DNA of 7,599 nt. Origin: an uncultured Bacteroidales bacterium. GTDB taxonomy: Bacteria; Bacteroidota; Bacteroidia; Bacteroidales; UBA932. Each line of letters starts with the position of its first letter. Positions within the stretch are counted from its first letter, which is position 1. Made by a program: the position numbers and the translations under genes. The stretch is from positions 1 to 7,599 of the forward strand of contig CAKUYG010000105.1 of the NCBI GenBank assembly GCA_934702165.1, given 5' to 3'. Below the pieces are notes generated by a model, which saw only the letters and a list, made by a program, of their open reading frames with translations, did not search any database and was not told the origin of the DNA. Below, one piece after another: positions 1 through 5,785 of the stretch.

Positions 1-215
1 ATGTAGATTATGTCTTTGTCCTCCAAAAGAGAAATCATCTCGTTTATCTCCTTTTCAGGATAATCCCACTTCGAGGAAAACTCCCCCTCTATGTAATCTT
101 CACCTCTGTCTAAGTAACAGTCGCCAAAGGTGTCATCCAAAAATTTCTCCACCATATCAAGGTCTTTCTCGTTCTCCGTACTTGCGTAGAAGATGTTAGT
201 CGCATAATTTGCCAT
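1..215 (-). CDS. Small acidic protein of unknown function, 3' end outside window
   Basis: The minus strand is open from an ATG at 215 to the window edge, giving 71 codons with no stop; the protein begins MANYATNIFYASTENEK. It is acidic and rich in aromatic residues, with a segment FSSKWDYPEKEINEM near residues 48-62. The opening and the aromatic/Trp-Pro stretch followed by a helix faintly recall the small ferredoxin-like proteins (YubB/Api92 type) carried on plasmids, phages and conjugative elements, but this is an impression and not a family assignment. No Shine-Dalgarno is evident, which is usual in Bacteroidetes, and I found no consensus promoter. The codon pattern reads as real coding sequence. 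The neighbourhood (broken genes, toxin-antitoxin operon) fits an accessory origin. Confidence 0.55.
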   Translation of the reverse strand, partial: MANYATNIFYASTENEKDLDMVEKFLDDTFGDCYLDRGEDYIEGEFSSKWDYPEKEINEMISLLEDKDIIY

Positions 216-380
216 AATCGTTGTTATTTAAGTCTTTACTTTTCCCTCTGTTAGCATCAGCTACTTTCTGGCTTGATTGAATTATGTCGCCTAAAAAAGT
301 GTCATGGCTCTGTATGCAAGGTTTCGGGCAAAATACTACTGCTGCCCCACAGTAGTTGAGATTTTGGCAAAGAATCGTAA

Positions 381-583
381 GACTATGACCTTGCAGACAA
401 GAACGGCATGACAGGTACCTTTGCGACACAATTCTCATCAGGCAGGCCGAAAGCCGGTGCAGCACGCCTATGGATATGACAGGAGAAGAGGAAGCCCGTA
501 AAAAAGACGGACTTCACAAGAATAGAAAGGGGCTGACCAAAAAAGTAGATAAGGTCAGAATGCGAGTAGAGCTGGACTTGTAA
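381..583 (+). pseudogene. Broken small gene of unknown function carrying repeat copy 1
   Basis: Two adjoining plus-strand frames look like parts of one small gene. Frame one runs from a stop at 378-380 through DYDLADKNGMTGT and FATQFSSGRPKAGAAR to a TGA at 478-480. Frame two (ATG at 470, TAA at 581-583) encodes 37 residues, MDMTGEEEARKKDG then HKNRKGLTKKVDKVRMRVEL. Joining them with one frame change near 466-470 gives a continuous, highly basic product. The FATQFSSGRPK part is repeated on the other side of hipBA, and the one T/C difference inside it is synonymous in this frame, which supports the frame choice. I do not recognise the family. The stretch 216-380 holds only short open frames (for example 304-411, 35 codons) and no gene I can support. 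The stop lies 12 bp from the hipA stop, so the two converge. Confidence 0.35.
416..459 (+). repeat. Direct repeat copy 1 flanking hipBA
   Basis: This 44-bp segment matches 2185-2228 at 41 positions. The block 423-453 (begins GCGACACAATTC, ends GGCCGAAAG) is identical over 31 bases. The offset between copies is 1769 bp and the hipBA operon is the only intact content between them. The copy lies inside the broken small gene described for 381-583. Confidence 0.85.
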
Positions 584-595
584 GGAAGTATGCCA

Positions 596-1720
596 TCATT
601 TTAGGTTGACTATCTTATCAACATCAAGTTCCGCTTTGCAGACAGATTCGATTTCTTCAATGATTTCAATGCAGCGTTTCCGGCTTATGCGGATGCCTGT
701 GCCGGCGGAAATGATGTCTTCAAGGCTTGGATTGCCCGAATATTTGACTGATGTCGCATGTTCGCCTCTGGTGCCCTCCGGGGAGTAAGTGATGTCGTAT
801 GCGGGGGCAAGTGACCATTTGCCGTCTTCGCAGAGGAAACTGAAGTTCTTGGAGTGATCGTCCTTGTTGGCACATACCACATTGAATACCATCCTGCGGA
901 ACATCTGTTCCACCTGTATCGGGTCTTGGGTAAGATAACCGATCAGGGCAAGAAGATTTATGTAGTCTATGCTTTGAGTGCGGAAATCAGACTGCAGAAG
1001 GGCTGCCGCCGTGAGCGTGTGTATGCGTCGGCCTTCCTTTATGTCGAACCTTTTGATTGAAAAGTAGCGATTATTGACAAGGCGGATTTCCGGGATGTCA
1101 ATTCCACATTTCTGCGCCGTTCTCATGTATTGGAATTCAATCCGACCGATGTCTGACGGGTCGTAGACATGTCTGAACTTCACAATCCAGTCCGAGCCGT
1201 CAGCAGCCTTGTACACAGCCTTGGGCCTAGCTCCTCCCGAATTGCGGCTGTTGTAGTACAGGAAAGACGCATCGGCATCGCTTTTTTCAGAGAGTACATC
1301 AAGAGCCTTGCGCTGGAGTTCGTCAAAGTCGCTGTCCGTGATGGCGGCGATATGTCCTTTGGACGCTTCTGGCTTATAGCAGAGTGCTCCCATCCCGGAA
1401 CCGCCAACTAATGACAATCTCTGAAGAGGAGATAACTCGCCCAACGAACTGCCTTCACGACGGAGCATCCTGTCGAGCAGGTAAAGGCCATAGCCATCCG
1501 GCATACTGTCCTCGAATGTGGCAAACCCACCACCAAAACTGTTTTCCTTTGAGTATATAAGGCCGGTCTGGAGAGGCAATTCCCATGGGGATATTGAAAA
1601 GCCGGTTGCTATCCACTCTTTATCGTACTCGAACACACACCGGTCCCTTTCAGGCGTCATCTGCAAAGTGCCGACAGTGCGCTCGTCCAATGATACTTTG
1701 ATTTTCAGAATATCCTTCAT
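596..1720 (-). CDS. hipA: HipA-family serine/threonine kinase toxin
   Basis: The 374-residue product has the HipA architecture. An N-terminal HipA_N/couple domain (about 1-115) contains FEDSMPDGYG at 69-78 and a Gly-rich LVGGSGMGAL at 104-113. The kinase core follows: SGGARPKA at 161-168 (the nucleotide-binding/autophosphorylation loop region), Lys181 in IVKF, SIKRFD at 221-226, the catalytic loop NKDDHSKN at 285-292, and the metal-binding APAYD at 305-309. These are the residues needed for phosphotransfer, so the enzyme looks active. HipA kinases of this type phosphorylate a translation-related target (glutamyl-tRNA synthetase in E. coli) and induce growth arrest; the target here is unknown. 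At 374 residues it is shorter than the E. coli protein (440), mainly after the catalytic core. The ATG overlaps the hipB stop by four bases (1717-1720), so the two are translationally coupled, antitoxin first. Confidence 0.93.
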   Translation of the reverse strand: MKDILKIKVSLDERTVGTLQMTPERDRCVFEYDKEWIATGFSISPWELPLQTGLIYSKENSFGGGFATFEDSMPDGYGLYLLDRMLRREGSSLGELSPLQRLSLVGGSGMGALCYKPEASKGHIAAITDSDFDELQRKALDVLSEKSDADASFLYYNSRNSGGARPKAVYKAADGSDWIVKFRHVYDPSDIGRIEFQYMRTAQKCGIDIPEIRLVNNRYFSIKRFDIKEGRRIHTLTAAALLQSDFRTQSIDYINLLALIGYLTQDPIQVEQMFRRMVFNVVCANKDDHSKNFSFLCEDGKWSLAPAYDITYSPEGTRGEHATSVKYSGNPSLEDIISAGTGIRISRKRCIEIIEEIESVCKAELDVDKIVNLK

Positions 1721-2028
1721 CGTCCTTTCTGTCTTCCTTGGTTCTTGTTTATGGTTTCAAGCTCCTCACTTGTGGTGAACTTGCTTTTACTCATGATTGC
1801 ACTCATTTCGTCAAACCAGCCGAACTCGACAACCAATTTAAGGAATGCCTCAAGAGAAATCTTCCCTTTGGTCTCAAAACGTTCGAGCGTAGGCTCTGGG
1901 ATACCCGTCATTTCAGAGAGGCTACGCCTGCTCAGTCCCCTGTCTAACCTGCGCTTCCGGCAGTTCTCTGCCAGTATCGCCGCCAGACGCCCGGGATTCT
2001 TGTCGAATATATCAAAACTGTATTCCAC
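1717..2028 (-). CDS. hipB: HipB-like XRE-family antitoxin and repressor
   Basis: This 103-residue protein carries one helix-turn-helix of the XRE/HTH_3 class at about residues 19-73: RKRRLDRGLSRRSLSEMTG forms the first helices and IPEPTLERFE the recognition helix. The C-terminal tail is short and basic (KNQGRQKGR). It lies directly upstream of hipA in the same transcript with a four-base overlap, the standard hipBA order, so it should neutralise HipA and repress the operon. The start is GTG at 2028; an in-frame TAA lies three codons upstream, and the next Met is at residue 40, inside the HTH, so GTG is the only sensible start. A weak start is unusual for an antitoxin, which is generally needed in excess over the toxin. 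Confidence 0.88.
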   Translation of the reverse strand: MEYSFDIFDKNPGRLAAILAENCRKRRLDRGLSRRSLSEMTGIPEPTLERFETKGKISLEAFLKLVVEFGWFDEMSAIMSKSKFTTSEELETINKNQGRQKGR

Positions 2029-2061
2029 AATATATTATGCAGTATCTGTAATTAACTCAAC

Positions 2062-2092
2062 TATTACATAAAATAATATGCCAAATGTAATA
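2062..2092 (-). promoter_or_regulatory. Candidate HipB operator over the hipBA promoter region
   Basis: A perfect inverted repeat, TATTACAT at 2062-2069 and ATGTAATA at 2085-2092, is separated by 15 bp. The half-site centres are 23 bp apart, about two helical turns, so both would face the same side of DNA. It lies 34-64 bp upstream of the hipB start in an AT-rich gap. On the minus strand a TTTG (at 2082-2085) and a poor TAnnTTTG-like sequence fall within and just after the palindrome, so binding would cover the promoter. Autoregulation by HipB through upstream inverted repeats is established for E. coli; its assignment here is inferred from position and symmetry. Confidence 0.5.
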
Positions 2093-2142
2093 ATTTTCCC
2101 GCCCATAGACAAATAATCCAGCATAATTCTTTTCACTGAACT

Positions 2143-2347
2143 ATGAAAGTTGCCTCTGCCAAAAGAAGAAAGACAGAGGACGTATACCTTCGCGACACAA
2201 TTCTCATCAGGCAGGCCGAAAGACGATGATAAAGAAAAAGCCCAAAGGAATTATATATGGATTACAACTGGTATTTATATTTTTGCTGGCCAAAAGAAAA
2301 AAGGAACAACGCTCCTCAATGAGATATACGCTCCAAAAGCGGTTTAG
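2143..2347 (+). pseudogene. Relic of a small gene carrying repeat copy 2
   Basis: The frame that matches copy 1 (TYTFATQFSSGRPK, about 2180-2221) is open from a TTG near 2150 to TAG at 2345-2347, 65 residues. The only ATG, at 2143, opens a different frame that stops after 28 codons at 2229. After the shared motif the sequence reads DDDKEKAQRN, loosely like the TGEEEARKKD of copy 1, then becomes AT-rich with no recognisable protein character. No consensus promoter precedes it. I read it as a degraded second copy of the small gene at 381-583, not as a working gene. Confidence 0.3.
2185..2228 (+). repeat. Direct repeat copy 2 flanking hipBA
   Basis: This is the right-hand partner of 416-459, with mismatches at 2191 (C for T), 2223 (A for C) and 2226 (A for G), and 31 identical bases at 2192-2222. 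It lies 157 bp upstream of the hipB start codon. Similarity fades quickly on both sides. Confidence 0.85.
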
Positions 2348-2392
2348 TTTAGAACTTGATTAGATATACAAAAACCAAACTAAACCTGCTTT
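2336..2392. repeat. Long inverted repeat, possible stem-loop or element end
   Basis: The left arm AAAGC-GGTTTAGTTT (2336-2350) pairs with AAACTAAACC-T-GCTTT (2377-2392): ten perfect pairs, a one-base bulge at 2387, then five more pairs. The loop is 26 nt (2351-2376). The right arm runs into TTTATC. As a plus-strand terminator the loop is longer than usual and the T tract is short. It sits exactly between the repeat-bearing relic and the transposase relic, so a mobile-element end or recombination site is an alternative. Confidence 0.5.
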
Positions 2393-2394
2393 TA

Positions 2395-2733
2395 TCATAG
2401 ACTTGGACATTTTTGAGGTACTGTTTCAAAAAGTGTGTCCGGACACAGGTCCATCAATTTCTGAGATCTTGCAAATATATCAATATTTCTGTCAGGGAAG
2501 AGCGTCTTGTCGCAATTTATCCTCGGGAACTGCCTTCCGTAACTGTCCTTGTCCATCGCAGTCTTTCTCATAAGCGTCAGCACGGACTCGTCGCCGGGCA
2601 TCGCCCCGCGCATCCTCGTCACGCGGCGGAAGTCCTTCCGGAGGCGCTCTCCTCCGGGTTGTTGTATATGCCCAGAACCTCGCGCGCCTGCCCCATTCAA
2701 GTGCAGCCCGACTCATCCAATTGTTCAAGCCCT
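2395..2733 (-). pseudogene. Frameshifted C-terminal remnant of a transposase (probably IS256/mutator type)
   Basis: The minus-strand frame that opens at 2700 and ends at 2395 contains LRKDFRRVTRMRGAMPGDES followed by VLTLMRKTAMDKDSYGR. This resembles the C-terminal part of IS256-family transposases, where a TTNxIE-type motif precedes an R-x-x-T-x-x-R-G-x-x-P-x-D region and a hydrophobic helix. The preceding motif, REVLGIYNNPEE, is present but in another frame, shifted near 2641-2655, and ends at a stop. The DDE catalytic residues would lie further upstream and are absent. A short sequence at 2418-2441, GTACTGTTTCAAAAAGTGTG on the plus strand, has the look of an IS terminal repeat, but I find no partner in the window. 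The element is truncated and dead. The family call rests on motif memory only. Confidence 0.45.
2434..2447. repeat. Perfect 14-bp palindrome
   Basis: TGTGTCCGGACACA reads the same on both strands. It lies inside the tail of the transposase remnant, next to the candidate IS end, and may be part of that end's structure. No intact promoter is adjacent, so a regulatory role is doubtful. Confidence 0.4.
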
Positions 2734-2855
2734 GATTAGGTGTGATTCGACCGGCCGAGCGAGATTGGAGGAGATTCGCACACTCAAAGAATCTGCGAGA
2801 GTCCAGCAGACATCAGCTCTTAAAGACAACAAGCTCATATCAAAAGTCATCGTAG

Positions 2856-2981
2856 ACCCGATGGGATTTATCTAACATACAAGGAACGGCATATAGCTGG
2901 GATGCACGATACGGGTTCTACCTCGATGACGGCTGGATCCATGTCTATCGAAGCGGCTTTCTCCTGCATCGGTTCCAATAG
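2856..2981 (+). pseudogene. Fragment of an unrecognised protein
   Basis: The plus strand is open from the codon after a TAG (2853-2855) to a TAG at 2979-2981. The last 33 codons read like genuine protein: GTAYSWDARYGFYLDDG then WIHVYRSGFLLHRFQ, rich in aromatic and turn residues. There is no start codon in the frame and no promoter. Just upstream, another plus-strand frame ending at 2875 contains RLEEIRTLKESARVQQTSAL, which may be a second scrap of the same or another gene. I do not recognise a family. The end overlaps the decayed M23 peptidase on the other strand by 37 bp, so at least one of the two has lost its original boundary. Confidence 0.3.
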
Positions 2982-3205
2982 CGGTGAGCAGAAGCCATCT
3001 GAGTCAACTCCGTCAGGCACGATTCCTGAACGGAGATGATGTAATCCAAGAAAATCTGCGGTTTGATATACGCCCCTTTGTGTCGAGCCGTTATATGCAG
3101 ATGCTCCCCGATGCCACGCCCTGTGCTGCCCGTAATTCCGACATCATCACATGACACCCTGTAAAGTGGCTCCCATACAGGGAATGCACATAGCCGTGGG
3201 ATGAA
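2945..3205 (-). pseudogene. Remnant of an M23 (LytM-type) peptidase
   Basis: The minus strand encodes GITGSTGRGIGEHLHITARH, the C-terminal active-site region of M23 zinc endopeptidases (typical GxTGxSTGxHLHFE), followed by KGAYIKPQIFLDYI, which matches the usual final strand and NPxxFL helix. The open frame from a GTG at 3157 gives only 70 residues and ends at 2945. Upstream, in another frame (about 3160-3200), HGYVHSLYGSH resembles the preceding YxH segment of the same fold, but the stretch between the two is far too short, so there has been a deletion plus a frame change. The first zinc-ligand motif is missing. Such peptidases cut peptidoglycan cross-links and are common on conjugative elements and phages. 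This copy cannot be active. Confidence 0.65.
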
Positions 3206-3213
3206 TTATTCGC

Positions 3214-3221
3214 TATCTTTG
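3214..3221 (+). promoter_or_regulatory. Bacteroidetes -7 box of the EFR1 gene
   Basis: TATCTTTG is a perfect match to the TAnnTTTG element used by the Bacteroidetes primary sigma factor. It ends 22 bp before the ATG at 3244, giving a short leader of about 16-19 nt. No TTTG is present 19-21 bp upstream, so the -33 element is weak or absent. Confidence 0.55.
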
Positions 3222-3243
3222 CGAGACCGTCAAACACAGATAA

Positions 3244-3993
3244 ATGATACTATATTTTTCAGCCACCGGCAACTCAAGTCATGTCGCCAAAAGGATAGCG
3301 CAGGCATTCGGCGAGGAAGCCGTCTCCATAGAGGACTGTCTCAAGGCAGGCCGCACTTCATTTTCGGGCTCGCGGACTTTAGGGCTCATCACCCCTACCT
3401 ACTTCTGGGGGATTCCTTCGATTGTGAGGGAGTTTCTCTCAAAAGCTGACTTCGGTCATCCCGGATATTCCTATATCGTGTCCACGTATGGCAGCACACC
3501 CGGCCAGTCCGGACGCATAGCCGAAAGGGTTCTCAAAGGATTCCGTTTTGACGCCTGGATGGGAGTGAAGATGCCTGACACATGGACACCGATATTCGAT
3601 CTCAGCGACAGTGCCGCAAACGCCAAGAAAAATGCTGCTGCTGAACCCGTAATAGACGAGATCATATCTCTGGTGTCATGCCGAAGCCGAGGGGTTTTCG
3701 TAAAACACAGAATCCCCATGCCCATAGCCGCTCTGTATTACCGGACCTACGAACTGGAACGCAGGACGTCAACGCTCTCTGTGGCCCCTTCATCATGCAT
3801 CGGGTGCGGCCTGTGCGCAAAAAAATGTCCAGCCGGCGCCATCTCAATGGAGGACGGCAAGCCGGCATGGACAAAAAAACAATGTGTGATGTGCTTGAGA
3901 TGTCTGCACCGCTGCCCCAAAAATGCAATTTCGAGGGGCAGAGCCACGCGGCGTCATGGACAGTATGTCCACCCCGACCGCCTGGCAGGGTAA
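3244..3993 (+). CDS. EFR1-family flavodoxin/ferredoxin electron-transfer protein
   Basis: The 249-residue protein joins an N-terminal flavodoxin-like domain to a C-terminal dicluster ferredoxin. The FMN phosphate loop is FSATGNSSHVA at residues 5-15; further flavin contacts are likely at TPTYFWGIPS (50-59) and STYGSTPGQSG (80-90). The ferredoxin part has two complete CxxCxxCxxxC sets, Cys185/188/191/195 and Cys214/217/220/224, so two [4Fe-4S] clusters are expected. There is no signal peptide, so it is cytoplasmic. Proteins of this EFR1 architecture are widespread in anaerobes and are thought to pass low-potential electrons to partner enzymes; the partner is not identifiable from neighbours, since the gene stands alone. 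The ATG at 3244 follows a good -7 box and the protein starts directly at the first beta strand (MILYFSATGN), so the start is well supported. It is intact, in contrast to the relics just upstream. Confidence 0.88.
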   Translation: MILYFSATGNSSHVAKRIAQAFGEEAVSIEDCLKAGRTSFSGSRTLGLITPTYFWGIPSIVREFLSKADFGHPGYSYIVSTYGSTPGQSGRIAERVLKGFRFDAWMGVKMPDTWTPIFDLSDSAANAKKNAAAEPVIDEIISLVSCRSRGVFVKHRIPMPIAALYYRTYELERRTSTLSVAPSSCIGCGLCAKKCPAGAISMEDGKPAWTKKQCVMCLRCLHRCPKNAISRGRATRRHGQYVHPDRLAG

Positions 3994-3995
3994 CA

Positions 3996-5285
3996 TCAGA
4001 ACTTATACGAGAGTCCAGCCGAGACGTATCCCGTGTCGTGACCGCCCTCGACCCAGATGCCGGCCTTTTCGCTGAAATACCAGCGAAGACCAGCCGTGGC
4101 CAGAACGCCCATCTTGTTGTCCATCTTGTTGAACGTCGAGCTGGCCTCTTCCCCGCTTTCGTGCTCTGTCGTATGCTCACCTATGATACCGATATCGATC
4201 ATTGCCCGTGCATAGAACTCGAGACGGCGGCAGAGGGTCAGGTGGTAGCTGAGGCCGGCAGCAAGATCGATGCGGTTGCAGAAAGTGTCCATCTGCTCAT
4301 CACCATAGCCGTCATCCAGCATCCAGCTGTAACTGTATCGCGAGAACTCTCCCCCGACCGTCCAGCCTATGCCGCCAAACTTTCCGAAATCCATGAAGCA
4401 GATATCGGAATACACCATCACCGGGGGCACCTCCATCTTGAAGGAAGGCGCGTCTCCGGCATGCTTCATCACCCGTGCCCACGAGGCGACAACAGGTGAG
4501 GCCCCGACCTGGAGGGTCCGTGTGTATTTAGGGAAAACAATTTCAGCGGAAGTACGCTTCCAGGCCATGTCCTTGAGAGCATCCGATGCGGCGATCCCCG
4601 ACTGGACGGAAATCTGGTCGGCCTTGAACTTTCCCTCCACGCGACGGGCGGTGCCGGCATAAGAAGCTTCCCACGCGCGGATGACATCCATGAAAGTGTC
4701 GAACTCCCCCGCTTTTATCCTGGCGGCGAATTCCGGATAGTCATAGATCTTTCCGAAATACTCTTCAAGCATTCTGGCTGCCATGGACGGTTCCGTCCTG
4801 TCGAACATGTTGTCACGCGTGTCGGTCCCCATCATTATCGCCATGTCGCCCGCGATGCTCAAATACCAGCCGCGCAGCGGACGCACGATGGTGACGTTGT
4901 TGATCTTCTCGGATTCAACCGTGAAAAGAGAATAAAGGTCAATGCCTTGGCCTTTGTATTCCTCCCGGACCCATTCCACGGACGGGGCCCCGCCGAGGAA
5001 GCCGTAGACCTTGAGCAGCCTCTTCACATACTTGTCGCTACCCTCCAGGAGGAGAGAGTCAACGTCCTCGTTGATGTACCTTGTCCTTTCGCCATCCGGA
5101 GTCAGGCTGAATTCAATATGGTCGGGCCTGTTGACAAGGGCAGAACGCAGATAGCCGTCAAGCACACGATTCTCGCCTTTGTTGAGCCAGATACGCGCCT
5201 GCACGTCTGAGTCGGACTTAGCAAACGCACTGGCCCCGGCAAGCAAAAGAGCCGCCGAGGCCAGAAAGATTCTCATCGCCTTCAT
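3996..5285 (-). CDS. Outer-membrane beta-barrel protein of unknown function
   Basis: The 429-residue precursor begins with a signal peptide (MKAMRIF, hydrophobic run, cleavage probably after SAFA at 22). Residues about 25-135 form a mixed soluble region (ARIWLNKGENRVLDGYLRSA, then a run ending near LLKVYGFLGG). A middle section to about 245 is helical and acidic. From about 250 the chain alternates in the way of membrane beta strands, with girdle aromatics, for example TLQVGASPVVASWARV, GIGWTVGGEFSRYSYSW, GLSYHLTL, LEFYARAMIDIGIIG and VLATAGLRWYF. It ends VSAGLSYKF, with the terminal Phe typical of barrels folded by BamA. The barrel looks small (roughly 8-12 strands). No family name can be assigned. 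It starts three bases after the lipoprotein stop, so the two form an operon and may form a surface complex. Its stop is 2 bp from that of the convergent EFR1 gene. A start at Met4 is equally possible. Confidence 0.8.
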   Translation of the reverse strand: MKAMRIFLASAALLLAGASAFAKSDSDVQARIWLNKGENRVLDGYLRSALVNRPDHIEFSLTPDGERTRYINEDVDSLLLEGSDKYVKRLLKVYGFLGGAPSVEWVREEYKGQGIDLYSLFTVESEKINNVTIVRPLRGWYLSIAGDMAIMMGTDTRDNMFDRTEPSMAARMLEEYFGKIYDYPEFAARIKAGEFDTFMDVIRAWEASYAGTARRVEGKFKADQISVQSGIAASDALKDMAWKRTSAEIVFPKYTRTLQVGASPVVASWARVMKHAGDAPSFKMEVPPVMVYSDICFMDFGKFGGIGWTVGGEFSRYSYSWMLDDGYGDEQMDTFCNRIDLAAGLSYHLTLCRRLEFYARAMIDIGIIGEHTTEHESGEEASSTFNKMDNKMGVLATAGLRWYFSEKAGIWVEGGHDTGYVSAGLSYKF

Positions 5286-5288
5286 CGC

Positions 5289-5690
5289 CTATTTCTTATC
5301 CGCAGAGAAACTGAGGGCGAAACTGCCGCCTGAGAACGAACCTGTGAAAGCATAGACCATGTCTCCGACCGTCTTGCGATATATGTGTGAACTCTCGCTT
5401 TTGGTGAAGCCGGCAGGGCCGAACTTGGCGTAGTATGTCGTTGAGACTGATTCCTCGCACTTGTAGTCGAAGAATGTCACGGTTTCCATACCGCTGAGCT
5501 CGCGGTACTGGCAGTTCTCGATTTCCCCGTCAAAGGCCGGGAAATTGGAGAGGAAAGGGTACTCTTTGACAAGTGATGCCCACGTGACCTTGTCTCCCGG
5601 ATTGTCACCGTTGCCTGAATTTTCCTTGTTGCAGCCGCATACAAGCACAGCTGCTGCGCATAGAAGAGCAAAAACAAATTTTTTCATCAT
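5289..5690 (-). CDS. Small lipoprotein of unknown function
   Basis: The start is taken at the tandem ATG pair (5690 or 5687), giving MMKKFVFALL and a 133-residue precursor. The open frame extends to 5834, but that part reads across a promoter and lacks protein character. A signal peptide II is clear: basic start, hydrophobic core, and lipobox VCGC with the modified Cys at residue 20 (19 from the second Met). After it comes a short linker (NKENSGNGDNPGDK) and a single domain of about 100 residues, WASLVKEYPFLSNFPAFDG through to SGGSFALSFSADKK. The domain is predicted to be mostly beta and has two Cys of its own. No family recognised. It is the first gene of an operon with the outer-membrane protein, has its own consensus promoter, and probably sits in the outer membrane beside that partner. 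Confidence 0.82.
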   Translation of the reverse strand: MMKKFVFALLCAAAVLVCGCNKENSGNGDNPGDKVTWASLVKEYPFLSNFPAFDGEIENCQYRELSGMETVTFFDYKCEESVSTTYYAKFGPAGFTKSESSHIYRKTVGDMVYAFTGSFSGGSFALSFSADKK

Positions 5691-5707
5691 GTAATCAGTT
5701 TTGGAGG

Positions 5708-5738
5708 CAAAGATAATCACCCCCCCATTAAAAACAAA
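5708..5738 (-). promoter_or_regulatory. Consensus promoter of the lipoprotein/OMP operon with a G7 spacer tract
   Basis: On the minus strand, TTTG (5735-5738) is followed after 19 bp by TATCTTTG (5708-5715), matching both Bacteroidetes elements. The leader to the ATG pair should be about 12-18 nt. Seven consecutive G residues (5720-5726) lie in the spacer, so slippage there would change spacer length. Confidence 0.75.
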
Positions 5739-5785
5739 ATAAAATTCAAATATTATCCGTTGCGGCTCCAGACTGAAAAAACGAA

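Noticed and set aside
196..465. 89-codon minus-strand open frame upstream of the first gene
   Set aside because: It overlaps the start of the better supported gene at 1-215 and runs antisense to the repeat-bearing small gene; the translation has no protein character.
3662..4180. 172-codon minus-strand open frame overlapping EFR1 and the OMP 3' end
   Set aside because: It is a shadow of both genes; its Arg/Ser/Pro-rich translation is typical of a wrong frame in GC-rich DNA.
3678..4499. 273-codon plus-strand open frame across the EFR1/OMP junction
   Set aside because: It overlaps the EFR1 ferredoxin gene in another frame and the OMP gene in antisense. The translation lacks any domain character, while both overlapped genes have clear motifs.
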